Origin: Bacilli bacterium
GTDB taxonomy: Bacteria; Bacillota_I; Bacilli_A; RFN20; CAG-288
Assembly: GCA_900769965.1 (NCBI GenBank)
Contig: CAAGIQ010000167.1
Span: forward strand, 1 to 7,540
Length of the DNA: 7,540 nucleotides
Reading direction: 5' to 3'
The notes beneath the pieces were generated by a model. It made no database searches. It saw nothing but the letters and a program-made list of their open reading frames with translations, and was not told the origin of the DNA. Below are positions 1 through 5,727 of this stretch, piece by piece (the stretch's first letter is position 1; every line of letters begins with the position of its first letter). Position numbers and translations under genes: made by a program.

Positions 1-5
1 AAGTG

Positions 6-34
6 TTTCACACTAATTTATATTGTGATACAAT
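6..34 (+). promoter_or_regulatory. Promoter of the Fic-family gene, extended -10
   Basis: A -10 hexamer TACAAT lies at 29-34 with the extended TGn element at 26-28. A weak -35 (TTTCAC, 6-11) sits 17 bp upstream. The start of transcription would fall near 41, right at the ribosome site AGGAGG (43-48), so the leader is very short. The extended -10 probably compensates for the poor -35. Confidence 0.55.
22..34. promoter_or_regulatory. Palindromic operator candidate over the Fic -10 box
   Basis: ATTGT-GAT-ACAAT is a perfect 5-bp inverted repeat with a 3-bp centre. Its right arm is part of the -10 hexamer, so a bound dimer would block RNA polymerase. A second, looser pair, TCACA (8-12) and TGTGA (24-28), spans the -35/-10 spacer. 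Which protein binds is unknown; the Fic protein has no visible helix-turn-helix, so the regulator is probably encoded elsewhere. Confidence 0.4.
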
Positions 35-55
35 GTATTTGCAGGAGGCATACTT

Positions 56-985
56 ATGCCAAATATCAATGAATTATTACACGAAAAAAAACAGTTATTA
101 GAACAACTAAAATCTTTATTATTCGGATCAATAGAAATAAGAGAAAAAGGTGGAAAACAATACATCTATGTTCATTATCGCCTAGATGGTGTATTAACTA
201 CAAAATATGCTGGGGAATATTCAGATGTTCTATATAACTTAATTAGGAATAATACTGAACTAGCCAAGAATTTTAAAAAGAGATTAAAAGAAATCAATAA
301 GGCTCTTAAGGAACTCAACTATATTGAAGCTGAAGGTTTTGATGAAAAAGTCGCCATTAACATCGATTTAGCTAGAAGATACCTCGTCGATTCTATTTAT
401 AAACAAGCTGTGTTAGAAGGTGTGGCAACCACATATTCTGATACGGAAACAATTGTTAATGGCGGAAAAGTTAATGATATGACCGCTTCTGATATCAACA
501 AAGTCATTAATCTTAAAAGAGCATGGGAATTCATTATGTCAATTGATTTAGCTAATTATCCAACTAACTACGCGGTTTTATGTCAAATCAATCAAATAGT
601 TGAAGATGGTTTTTCTTTAACTGCAGGAAGAATAAGAAGTGTACCAGTTACTATTGGCGGTTCTACTTATATTCCTCCTATTCCGTTCGAAGACCAGGTT
701 AAACAAGATTTACATGATGTTTTAAATAATGAAAAGGGAATTGATCTCGCAATTGATTTAGTTTTATATGTCATGAAAAAGCAATTGTTCTTAGATGGAA
801 ACAAAAGAACTGCAATTATATTTGCAAACCATTATTTGATATCGCACGCACTAGGTTTAATTGTGGTGCCTGCAGAACAAGTTAAAGAATATAAAAAGAT
901 CCTTGTAGCATATTACGAAGATGAGTCAAAGAAAAGCGATATTGTTAACTTTTTAAAAGAAAAGTGTTGGATTAAGATGAAATGA
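56..985 (+). CDS. Fic-family protein with Gln in place of the catalytic His
   Basis: 309 residues. Fic domains usually transfer AMP (or another phosphate-containing group) from a nucleotide to a hydroxyl side chain of a target protein. Residues 1-90 form a small N-terminal module with a GSI-x-x-R...YRLDG...Y-x-GE pattern and a charged helical stretch, resembling the DUF6788-like heads of some Firmicutes proteins. The Fic core follows: an inhibitory-helix-like segment AVLEG (118-122, Glu121 present but Gln117 where Ser/Thr is usual), a target-docking flap with IGG...IPP (200-208), and the active loop QLFLDGNKR (243-251). The canonical loop is HxFx(D/E)GN(G/K)R. The phosphate-binding DGNKR part is intact, but the general-base His is Gln243. 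Activity may therefore be lost, changed or reassigned; Gln variants seem to occur naturally in this family. The ATG is fixed by AGGAGG seven bases upstream. The gene stands alone, with no adjacent antitoxin. Family call is firm; function is open. Confidence 0.88.
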   Translation: MPNINELLHEKKQLLEQLKSLLFGSIEIREKGGKQYIYVHYRLDGVLTTKYAGEYSDVLYNLIRNNTELAKNFKKRLKEINKALKELNYIEAEGFDEKVAINIDLARRYLVDSIYKQAVLEGVATTYSDTETIVNGGKVNDMTASDINKVINLKRAWEFIMSIDLANYPTNYAVLCQINQIVEDGFSLTAGRIRSVPVTIGGSTYIPPIPFEDQVKQDLHDVLNNEKGIDLAIDLVLYVMKKQLFLDGNKRTAIIFANHYLISHALGLIVVPAEQVKEYKKILVAYYEDESKKSDIVNFLKEKCWIKMK

Positions 986-1139
986 TTCATCAAAACAAAT
1001 AATAGATGTGGTTCCAATCATTCGTGGTATGTCTTTTATTCTTTTATAATTTAATAAAGATTATATTAGCGTTTATATGTTAATGTATAAGCTACCTTAA
1101 GTAGTCCGTGTGTGGTTAATTATGAAGAGTTAGAGTCTA

Positions 1140-1190
1140 GCTGGCATCTAATGGATTATAAAGTTTGTCAGCATTTAAGTTGTTTCAACT
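1140..1190 (+). other. Two adjacent RNA-hairpin candidates
   Basis: GCTGGCA (1140-1146) can pair with TGTCAGC (1166-1172), seven pairs including one G-U, around a 19-base loop. Five bases later AGTTG-TTT-CAACT (1178-1190) forms a perfect 5-bp hairpin. Neither is followed by a T-run, so they do not look like terminators. They could belong to a structured small RNA in the spacer, but I recognise no known RNA family and no good promoter for one. Confidence 0.25.
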
Positions 1191-1349
1191 AAGGGTTGTA
1201 ACGAAAAAACGATGTGTCTTAGGAAACATCTTTCAGGATCTTGTCTGCACCAAACCATTGTTTTTATTGAGATGAGGATATTGTGTTTATAAACATATCG
1301 ATTAGTGAAATAAAAAATTTATTATTTATAGTCAAAAAAGTATAATATT

Positions 1350-1416
1350 CACCTAATCCATTAACCAATCTCCTAAAATAGTATAAGACTTAGGAGAATA
1401 AAGGAATGGATGGGTG
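1350..1416 (+). promoter_or_regulatory. Large imperfect hairpin with sequestered ribosome site
   Basis: Three stem blocks nest around a 13-base loop: CACC (1350-1353) with GGTG (1413-1416), ATCCATT (1356-1362) with AATGGAT (1405-1411), and TCTCCTAA (1369-1376) with TTAGGAGA (1390-1397), 19 pairs in all. A TATAAT at 1341-1346 would start a transcript at about the base of the hairpin, but its -35 is poor. The right arms hold a ribosome-site-like AGGAG (1392-1396) and an ATG (1406-1408) that opens a 12-codon frame ending at 1444. A T-rich tract (1417-1431) follows, so a short terminated RNA is also possible. The TCTCCTA of the left arm is complementary to the ribosome site of the gene at 1522. 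Confidence 0.4.
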
Positions 1417-1463
1417 TTGTTTTAATTTTTTAAGTCTATTTTAGAAAATATAAGTATAATACA

Positions 1464-1492
1464 ATGACGTTTAATCTATCATAGTATATAAT
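1464..1492 (+). promoter_or_regulatory. Promoter of the HTH-DUF3990 operon
   Basis: ATGACG (1464-1469, four of six matches to the -35 consensus) and a perfect TATAAT (1487-1492) are separated by exactly 17 bp. Transcription would start near 1499, giving a leader of about 20 bases before the ATG at 1522. Confidence 0.6.
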
Positions 1493-1512
1493 ATAAATAC
1501 AAATAATGATAG
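1476..1512. promoter_or_regulatory. Inverted repeat, likely operator of the HTH-DUF3990 operon
   Basis: CTATCAT (1476-1482) is the exact inverted copy of ATGATAG (1506-1512). The left half-site lies between -35 and -10 and the right one runs into the ribosome site TAGGAGA (1510-1516). The centres are 30 bp apart. The left arm is upstream of the expected transcription start, so this would act as DNA rather than as an mRNA hairpin. The XRE domain of the first gene is the obvious candidate to bind it, giving autoregulation. Confidence 0.45.
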
Positions 1513-1521
1513 GAGAATTCT

Positions 1522-2364
1522 ATGGATAAATTGATAAAGCAAATAAGATTAACGGCACAAATGAATCAGGAGCAGTTCGCAAATGCTCTTGGTACGACTC
1601 CACTTTCAGTAAATCGTTGGGAAAACGGAAAAACAATGCCGAACAATATGGCGCAACTGCAGTTATTTGAGTTTTGTAGGACCCATAATATTGATTTATT
1701 TGAATACGTTGTTGATAAAGTGAAATATAAGGGAACTGATTCTTTTATTCTTTATCACGGCTCAAAGAAGGGGGTCGTGGGTAATATTCGTCCTATCAGT
1801 AGTAGTTATTGCGATTTTGGAAAAGGTTTTTATATAGGAACCGACCCAGCACAACCGCTTACTTTGATTTGTAATGAAAAAGCTCCTAAATTCTATTCAG
1901 TTTCTGTAGATTTATCAGGACTTAAAATATTAAATGTAGAAGTTGGTTTAGATTGGGCACTTATGATTGCATATTATCGTGGGTATATGAAAGCATATGA
2001 GCATACAGATGTTTATAAAAAGTACGCACATATGGCTGATGGATACGATATGATTGTTGGCTATATTGCAAACGATAGAATGTATAAGGTTATGACTAGA
2101 TTCTTTGAAAAAGAAATAACGGATGAAGCATTACTTAACAGCTTATCAGTTCTTGATCTTGGAAAACAATACGTGGCGATTAGTCAAAAAGCTTGTGATA
2201 GAGTTAAAATTTTAACAGAGACATCGCTTAATAAATTAGAATTAAAGATATTAGAAAATAAGAGCATAAAGCGTAGAGAGGAAGGAATTACTTTAACTGA
2301 AGACATTCTTATAAAATACAGAAGAAAGGGTAAATATTTCGACGAGATTATGAGGGGCGAATAA
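1522..2364 (+). CDS. XRE helix-turn-helix fused to a DUF3990 (ADP-ribosyltransferase-like) domain
   Basis: 280 residues. Residues 1-60 are an XRE/HTH_3 domain: NQEQFANALG (15-24) is the second helix and SVNRWENG (29-36) the recognition-helix region. From about 75 to 232 the protein looks like DUF3990: LYHGS (77-81), DFGKGFYIGT (98-107), a core with W145, YDMIVGYIANDR (175-186), and GKQYVAIS (214-221). DUF3990 is, to my knowledge, grouped with the ADP-ribosyltransferase fold; H79, a Tyr in the FGKGFY loop and Q216 would be the NAD-handling trio (inferred). The tail (233-280) is charged and helical. AGGAG at 1511-1515 fixes the ATG. The stop overlaps the next start (TAATG), so the two proteins are made together. 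Probable role: a self-repressing toxin that ADP-ribosylates a cellular target, with the neighbour as antitoxin. Codons are somewhat richer in GCG, ACG and GAC than in the Nudix and HD genes, suggesting separate origin. Confidence 0.78.
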   Translation: MDKLIKQIRLTAQMNQEQFANALGTTPLSVNRWENGKTMPNNMAQLQLFEFCRTHNIDLFEYVVDKVKYKGTDSFILYHGSKKGVVGNIRPISSSYCDFGKGFYIGTDPAQPLTLICNEKAPKFYSVSVDLSGLKILNVEVGLDWALMIAYYRGYMKAYEHTDVYKKYAHMADGYDMIVGYIANDRMYKVMTRFFEKEITDEALLNSLSVLDLGKQYVAISQKACDRVKILTETSLNKLELKILENKSIKRREEGITLTEDILIKYRRKGKYFDEIMRGE

Positions 2365-2789
2365 TGATTGAAACTTTGAAATTAGCGCTTAGTGATATGC
2401 AAGGTAAACTTTTTGAAATGAGTCGTGAAAGAGGGTATGATAGTGAAAGTTTTATATCCGCTTTTATGACGTCTCAAATTGCCGATGACCTAGACGCCGA
2501 CTTTAATCACGTGCAATGGGCAGGGAAAGAATATGTTATGGAGCGAATTGAAAACGAGCTAAAAGACAAAATCGTTAAAGGCGGCGAACTTTATGATATA
2601 GAAACGCTTTATTGGATGGGCTATGTTTATAGGCAATGGCATTATTATACGGGAGAAAGTAGTAAGGATATCTACAAGCAGGCAAAAGCAAAAACGATGC
2701 GAGCAACTTATTATCCATATCACACTATGAGCGTAGAAATGGCGATAGATAGATTAAAAGAATCTTACAGAGAAAAGATAAAGAAATAA
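2364..2789 (+). CDS. Partner of the DUF3990 protein, candidate antitoxin
   Basis: 141 residues, one-base overlap with the preceding gene (TAATG at 2362-2366) and its own AGGGG ribosome site at 2353-2357, so translation is coupled. I do not recognise a named domain. The sequence reads as mostly helical and soluble, without signal peptide or membrane segment. Conserved-looking blocks are SFISAFMTSQIADDLD (29-44), QWAGKEY (51-57), LYWMGYVYRQWHYYTGESS (82-100) and MAIDRLKESYREK (126-138). The aromatic WMGYxYRxWHYYTGE stretch is striking and should make it easy to find homologues. I recall similar small proteins next to DUF3990 genes in Firmicutes, but cannot confirm this here. The 1:1 coupling with a probable ADP-ribosyltransferase makes an antitoxin or immunity role the leading inference; a target-recruiting subunit is the alternative. 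No convincing hairpin terminator follows. Confidence 0.72.
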   Translation: MIETLKLALSDMQGKLFEMSRERGYDSESFISAFMTSQIADDLDADFNHVQWAGKEYVMERIENELKDKIVKGGELYDIETLYWMGYVYRQWHYYTGESSKDIYKQAKAKTMRATYYPYHTMSVEMAIDRLKESYREKIKK

Positions 2790-3070
2790 AATATTTTTTC
2801 GAACTTCAACATTTTATTGATGATTAAAGAACTAGCTAAGTAGAAATTGCGCAAGCCGCGCAACATATTACGTAAAGATAGAGAAAATTTTATAAATAAA
2901 CATATAGATTAATAGTTTACGCATTTTAAATGCTATTAAAGCTAATAAGGTGTTACAATTTGTTATTTATTTTTACGTAATAAAAAAGCTCAAAAATAGT
3001 GAAAAAATAGTTTGATATTCACTTTATAACCTTTATTGGGAAGCATGATTGTAATATCATTGAATAAGTT

Positions 3071-3108
3071 TTCGACTAAAAGTACATTGCGTTGTTGAAA
3101 TAGTCGAA
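3071..3108. promoter_or_regulatory. 8-bp inverted repeat upstream of the ATPase gene
   Basis: TTCGACTA (3071-3078) and TAGTCGAA (3101-3108) are exact inverted copies around a 22-base gap, centres 30 bp apart. The right arm falls between the proposed -35 and -10 boxes and the left arm upstream of -35, an arrangement suited to a repressor. If transcription starts further upstream it could instead fold as a leader hairpin 32 bases before the start codon. Confidence 0.4.
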
Positions 3109-3123
3109 GCATTCCTGTAAACT
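3095..3123 (+). promoter_or_regulatory. Possible promoter of the AAA ATPase gene
   Basis: TTGAAA (3095-3100, five of six to consensus) and TAAACT (3118-3123, four of six) are 17 bp apart. Transcription would begin near 3130, directly before the ribosome site GAGGTG (3130-3135). This matches the short-leader design of the other genes here, but the -10 is weak. Confidence 0.35.
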
Positions 3124-3140
3124 AATGGTGAGGTGATTTT

Positions 3141-4403
3141 ATGTATTATTCTAGGACTATTGAAAACAAAATTAATTCTATCAAAAAAGAGTATGCCGCT
3201 ATTGCGATATATGGGGCAAGACAAGTTGGAAAATCCACAGTGGTAGATCATATTTTTGGCGAAGATATTGCTAGCGTTACCCTCGATGATTTAAGCGAAA
3301 GAGCGTTAGCAAATGATAACCCTCGATTATTTTTAGAAAGTCATCCATGGCCTGTTATTATTGATGAAATACAAAAAGGAACTCCTTTATTAGAACAAAT
3401 AAAGATAAAAATAGATGACGAAAAAAAGAAATGTCTTAAAGAGAATAGAAATGTTCCGTTAATGTATATTCTTACTGGTTCTAACCAATTTGAATTACAG
3501 AAAGCAGTCGCAGAATCTCTTGCTGGTAGAGTGGCCATCTTAACTATGTCTTCTTTAGCAAATAATGAAATTGAAGATATAGAAGGAAATATCTTTAATC
3601 CAGATTTAGATATAGTTAGGGAAAAATATAAAAGAATCGATCCTAAGAAGTTATATAAAACTAGAGCTGAAGTATTTGAAAAGATATTTAAAGGTGGTAT
3701 GCCTGAATATATTGACAAGAACCTTGATAGAGCCATATTCTTTAAATCTTATATAAAAACATATATGGAAAGAGATATTATGAAACTCATTTCTGTTGAT
3801 AAAGAAAGAGACTTTTTACGATTTTTAGAATATATGGCTCTAAGAACTGCTCAACAAATTAATTATGATGATATAGCAAGAAATGTGGGTATTGATGCTA
3901 GAACTGTAAAAAGCTGGATTTCAATATTAGTAACTTCTGGCATTGCTATTACATTAGAACCATATGCTAGAAACTTATCTGATAGAGTCACTAAGATGGA
4001 AAAGTTCTATTTCTTAGATACTGGTTTATGTGCCTATTTATGTAAGTGGCCAAATGCTGAAATGTTAGAAAAAGGTGTCATGAATGGAGCGTTCTATGAA
4101 ACATATGCCATCAGCGAGATCGTTAAAAGCTATATAAACGCTGGAGAAGATTATAGACAGTATCTCTATTATTATCGCGATAAAGATAAAAAAGAAGCCG
4201 ACTTAATTATTGAAGGACCTGATTGTATTTATCCAATAGAAATTAAAAAGGGAATAAATACAGTGAGTAGCAACTTTAATTTTAAATTCTTGGAAAAATA
4301 CGGGAAAAAAGTTATGAAAGGACTTCTAATTGACTCAAGAGAAGATCTATTTCCAATTAACGAAGACAACTGGTATCTTCCTATTTATATGATTGGTTTA
4401 TAA
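3141..4403 (+). CDS. AAA_14/DUF4143 ATPase with PD-(D/E)XK-like C-terminus
   Basis: 420 residues, the usual size for this family of cytoplasmic P-loop ATPases common in accessory DNA of bacteria and archaea. Walker A is GARQVGKST (25-33). Walker B is VIIDEIQ (72-78). A sensor-type LTGSNQF is at 111-117 and a candidate arginine finger is R130. A linker with MERDI (209-213) leads to a winged-helix-like region (about 225-275). The DUF4143 end carries FYETYAISEIVKS (318-330), then EAD (352-354) and EIK (367-369). That gives D354-x12-E367-x-K369, an intact PD-(D/E)XK-type metal site, so nuclease activity is plausible but not shown for the family. GAGGTG at 3130-3135 fixes the ATG at 3141. It has its own spacer and the next gene has its own promoter, so it appears monocistronic. 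The biological role of the family is not settled; defence or toxin-like function is inference. Confidence 0.9.
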   Translation: MYYSRTIENKINSIKKEYAAIAIYGARQVGKSTVVDHIFGEDIASVTLDDLSERALANDNPRLFLESHPWPVIIDEIQKGTPLLEQIKIKIDDEKKKCLKENRNVPLMYILTGSNQFELQKAVAESLAGRVAILTMSSLANNEIEDIEGNIFNPDLDIVREKYKRIDPKKLYKTRAEVFEKIFKGGMPEYIDKNLDRAIFFKSYIKTYMERDIMKLISVDKERDFLRFLEYMALRTAQQINYDDIARNVGIDARTVKSWISILVTSGIAITLEPYARNLSDRVTKMEKFYFLDTGLCAYLCKWPNAEMLEKGVMNGAFYETYAISEIVKSYINAGEDYRQYLYYYRDKDKKEADLIIEGPDCIYPIEIKKGINTVSSNFNFKFLEKYGKKVMKGLLIDSREDLFPINEDNWYLPIYMIGL

Positions 4404-4407
4404 ACAT

Positions 4408-4433
4408 TTGTAACACCAGTATTTTGCTATAAT
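4408..4433 (+). promoter_or_regulatory. Extended -10 promoter of the Nudix gene
   Basis: TGCTATAAT (4425-4433) is a perfect extended -10. TTGTAA (4408-4413) resembles a -35 but is only 14 bp away, so the extended element probably does the work. The transcript would start near 4440, only about 15 bases before the ATG, just ahead of the ribosome site AGAGGT (4445-4450). Confidence 0.6.
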
Positions 4434-4454
4434 AACCTTCACAAAGAGGTAACT

Positions 4455-4973
4455 ATGTCAGGAAAAATAATATTTCACGAAAAAGAAGATAATCGCATAG
4501 AGATATATGGAGAAAACTATTTCGGATACATTAACAAAACCAGAACTTGCTGCAGAGGTATCATAATTAACGAAGGTAAAATCCTTCTCTCTTATGAAAC
4601 TAAAACTGATCAATACATGATTCCTGGAGGCGGATTAGAAGAAAAAGAAAGCATAGAAGAGTGCGTAGTCCGTGAATTATCCGAAGAAACAGGTTACTTA
4701 GTAGAACCTACTAAATACGTATTAAGAATAGAAGAACATTACGAAGATGAAAAATATATAGATGAATATTTCTTATGTAACATTGTAGGTACTTCTATAA
4801 GAAAGTTAACAAGAAGAGAAAAAGAAGTAGGTATGGAACCTAGATGGGTAGAGATTAAGAAAGCTATATCCATATTCTCGAAGCATCAAGACTACGCTTT
4901 AGTAGATGAGATGAGGCGTGGGTTATATCAAAGAGAATATATAGCTCTAAATAGAATAATTAATAACAAATAA
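4455..4973 (+). CDS. Nudix hydrolase
   Basis: 172 residues. Nudix enzymes cleave nucleoside diphosphates linked to another group (for example ADP-ribose, oxidised dNTPs, sugar nucleotides), releasing a nucleoside monophosphate, with Mg2+ or Mn2+. The full Nudix box G-x5-E-x7-REUxEExGU is present at 59-81: G59, E65, R73, E74, E77, E78 and G80 are all in place, so the enzyme should be active. The residues before it (TCCRGIIINEGKILLSYE, 31-48) form the first strands of the fold, and WVEI (131-134) the later strand. The N-terminal 25 residues are polar and not diagnostic. No specificity motif tells which nucleotide is used. AGAGGT at 4445-4450 supports the ATG. It lies 51 bp after the ATPase gene but has its own promoter. 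The HD-domain relic 69 bp downstream could have been co-transcribed. A link to the ADP-ribosyl-type gene upstream is only suggestive. Confidence 0.92.
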   Translation: MSGKIIFHEKEDNRIEIYGENYFGYINKTRTCCRGIIINEGKILLSYETKTDQYMIPGGGLEEKESIEECVVRELSEETGYLVEPTKYVLRIEEHYEDEKYIDEYFLCNIVGTSIRKLTRREKEVGMEPRWVEIKKAISIFSKHQDYALVDEMRRGLYQREYIALNRIINNK

Positions 4974-4983
4974 TTAATTATTC
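4954..4983. repeat. 11-bp perfect AT-rich inverted repeat at the Nudix stop codon
   Basis: GAATAATTAAT (4954-4964) pairs exactly with ATTAATTATTC (4973-4983) around an 8-base loop; the TAA stop at 4971-4973 ends inside it. Only the outermost pair is G-C and no T-run follows, so it is a weak terminator at best. It could mark the 3' end of the Nudix message or simply reflect AT-rich sequence. Confidence 0.35.
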
Positions 4984-5042
4984 GAAATAGAGTCTTTAAT
5001 CTTATAAAAAATATAACATCAAATAATAAAGGAGTTGTTATC

Positions 5043-5476
5043 ATGGATTTTGAAGAATTAGCTAAGAAAATATGTTTGAAAGCCCATGAAGGGCAGTTAG
5101 ATAAAGGAGGTCACCCATATTACCTCCACCCATTTAAAGTCGCCTCCTATGGAAAAACTACAGAAGAAAGAATCGTCGGATACCTTCACGATACTGTGGA
5201 AGATACTATATAACCTTAAAAGATTTAGAGAATTATGGATTCTCTAAAGAGATAGTTTTAGCTGTAGATGCTATAACCCATAGAGAAGACGAATCCTATG
5301 ATGAATACTTAACTAGACTAAGTAAAAACCCTCTAGCTACCAAAGTAAAGATCAACGATTTTATTAACAACACCGATCTTTCTAGATTAGCTAAAGTCAC
5401 ACATAAAGATATTAAAAGAGCTTATAAATACCTTAAGTATCTAGATAGATTAATTGAAATAGACAAGGGAAGATGA
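5043..5476 (+). pseudogene. Small HD-domain (SpoT/MESH1-like) hydrolase gene, frameshifted
   Basis: The ATG at 5043 is preceded by AAAGGAG (5028-5034) and opens a frame that stops at 5211-5213 after 56 codons. The protein continues without any further stop in the frame running from 5210 to the TGA at 5474-5476, which lacks a start codon. Adding one base near 5208-5210 restores a 144-residue protein. The first part shows AHEGQLDKGG (14-23), the metal-binding H29, and YLHDTVED (47-54) with the HD pair H49-D50 and the E53-D54 hydrolase signature. The second part begins ITLKDLENYG and contains KVKINDFINNTDLSRL, whose Asp (residue 106 of the repaired protein) would complete the HD metal site. Such proteins resemble the (p)ppGpp hydrolase domain of SpoT/RelA and MESH1. 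The break falls between EDT and TLKDL, normally a continuous stretch. The otherwise clean frame means a recent mutation, a sequencing error, or less likely a -1 frameshift; no classical slippery heptamer is visible. Confidence 0.82.
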
Positions 5477-5727
5477 ATTAATTAATAATTGTTTATTAAC
5501 TAGTCATTAATGTTAAATACTATAGTTTCATCTTACAGATTCAGAAGAAAAACAATGGTGATGTTATAGACATCGAAGTAGTCGAATAGTGAAATACGCT
5601 TACTTTATGAAGAATACCCTTTTCCTGTTCTTGTCTAGTTTATTGGGTACACTTTGTTACTGTAGGCGTTTTTATATACTTATTTTTGATTATCTTCTAA
5701 ATTAAATTTTAATATCCATTTAGGTGT
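5477..5727. other. Gene-free stretch after the HD relic
   Basis: No gene with a start and ribosome site is visible. It is AT-rich at its left end, has a short direct repeat around TCGAAGTAG and TCGAATAGT (5574-5591), and contains one copy of a repeat found again after the AlbA_2 gene (5648-5672). A 29-codon open frame without a start (about 5500-5586) may be a relic but is too short to identify. Confidence 0.5.
5648..5672 (+). repeat. Left copy of a direct repeat flanking the AlbA_2 unit
   Basis: TACACTT (5648-5654), a four-base insert, then ACTGTAGGC (5659-5667) and a T-run. The same blocks recur at 7196-7217 in the same orientation. Together the copies enclose the tandem repeat, promoter and AlbA_2 gene. 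Confidence 0.4.

Larger units (their letters stand above)
986..1521. other. 536-bp spacer between Fic and HTH-DUF3990 genes
   Basis: All frames are crowded with stops and I see no convincing protein gene. The stretch holds a 7-bp-stem hairpin (1140-1172), a short palindrome (1178-1190), a large imperfect hairpin (1350-1416), and the promoter of the next gene near its end; these are listed separately. TATAAT strings occur at 1045-1050, 1341-1346 and 1455-1460 without good -35 partners. No clear terminator follows the Fic gene, only a 6-bp stem (976-981 with 986-991) across its stop codon and no T-run. Confidence 0.6.
2790..3140. other. 351-bp spacer between the DUF3990 unit and the ATPase gene
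   Basis: No credible coding frame. It holds a perfect hairpin TTGCGC-AAGCC-GCGCAA (2847-2863), locally GC-rich but with no T-run; a palindrome GCATTT-T-AAATGC (2921-2933); an imperfect AT palindrome around TTACGTAA near 2960-2990; an extended -10 TGTTACAAT (2951-2959) without a good -35; and, next to the ATPase gene, an inverted repeat plus promoter listed separately. The 2847-2863 hairpin may mark the end of the upstream operon, but it is a poor terminator as written. Confidence 0.5.

Noticed and set aside
1010..1035. tRNA-like T-loop string GGTTCCAATC
   Set aside because: The flanking bases cannot form the T-stem, and no acceptor or anticodon arms are present.
986..1521. Integron attC sites or a CRISPR array in the spacers
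   Set aside because: One-way gene order suggested integron cassettes, but no GTTRRRY/RYYYAAC cores were seen, and no regularly spaced 24-40 bp repeats with unique spacers exist.
2951..2959. Extended -10 TGTTACAAT as the main ATPase promoter
   Set aside because: No acceptable -35 at 16-18 bp and a leader of about 175 bases; the boxes at 3095-3123 fit the local short-leader pattern better.
3057..3251. Open frame on the minus strand across the ATPase start
   Set aside because: It overlaps the promoter and beginning of a clear AAA gene, lacks a family pattern and has no good ribosome site.
3341..3736. 131-codon minus-strand frame inside the ATPase gene
   Set aside because: It is fully antisense to the conserved Walker B and sensor region; its Ser/Phe-rich peptide is the usual mirror of an AT-rich coding strand.
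4966..5492. Similar AT-rich strings in inverted orientation on both sides of the HD relic, possible mobile-element ends
   Set aside because: They consist of AATT/TTAA runs and match imperfectly; low complexity explains them, and no transposase is present.
5500..5586. 29-codon open frame with a protein-like reading (FILQIQKKNNGDVIDIEVVE)
   Set aside because: No start codon or ribosome site, and too short to assign; could be a relic but cannot be supported.
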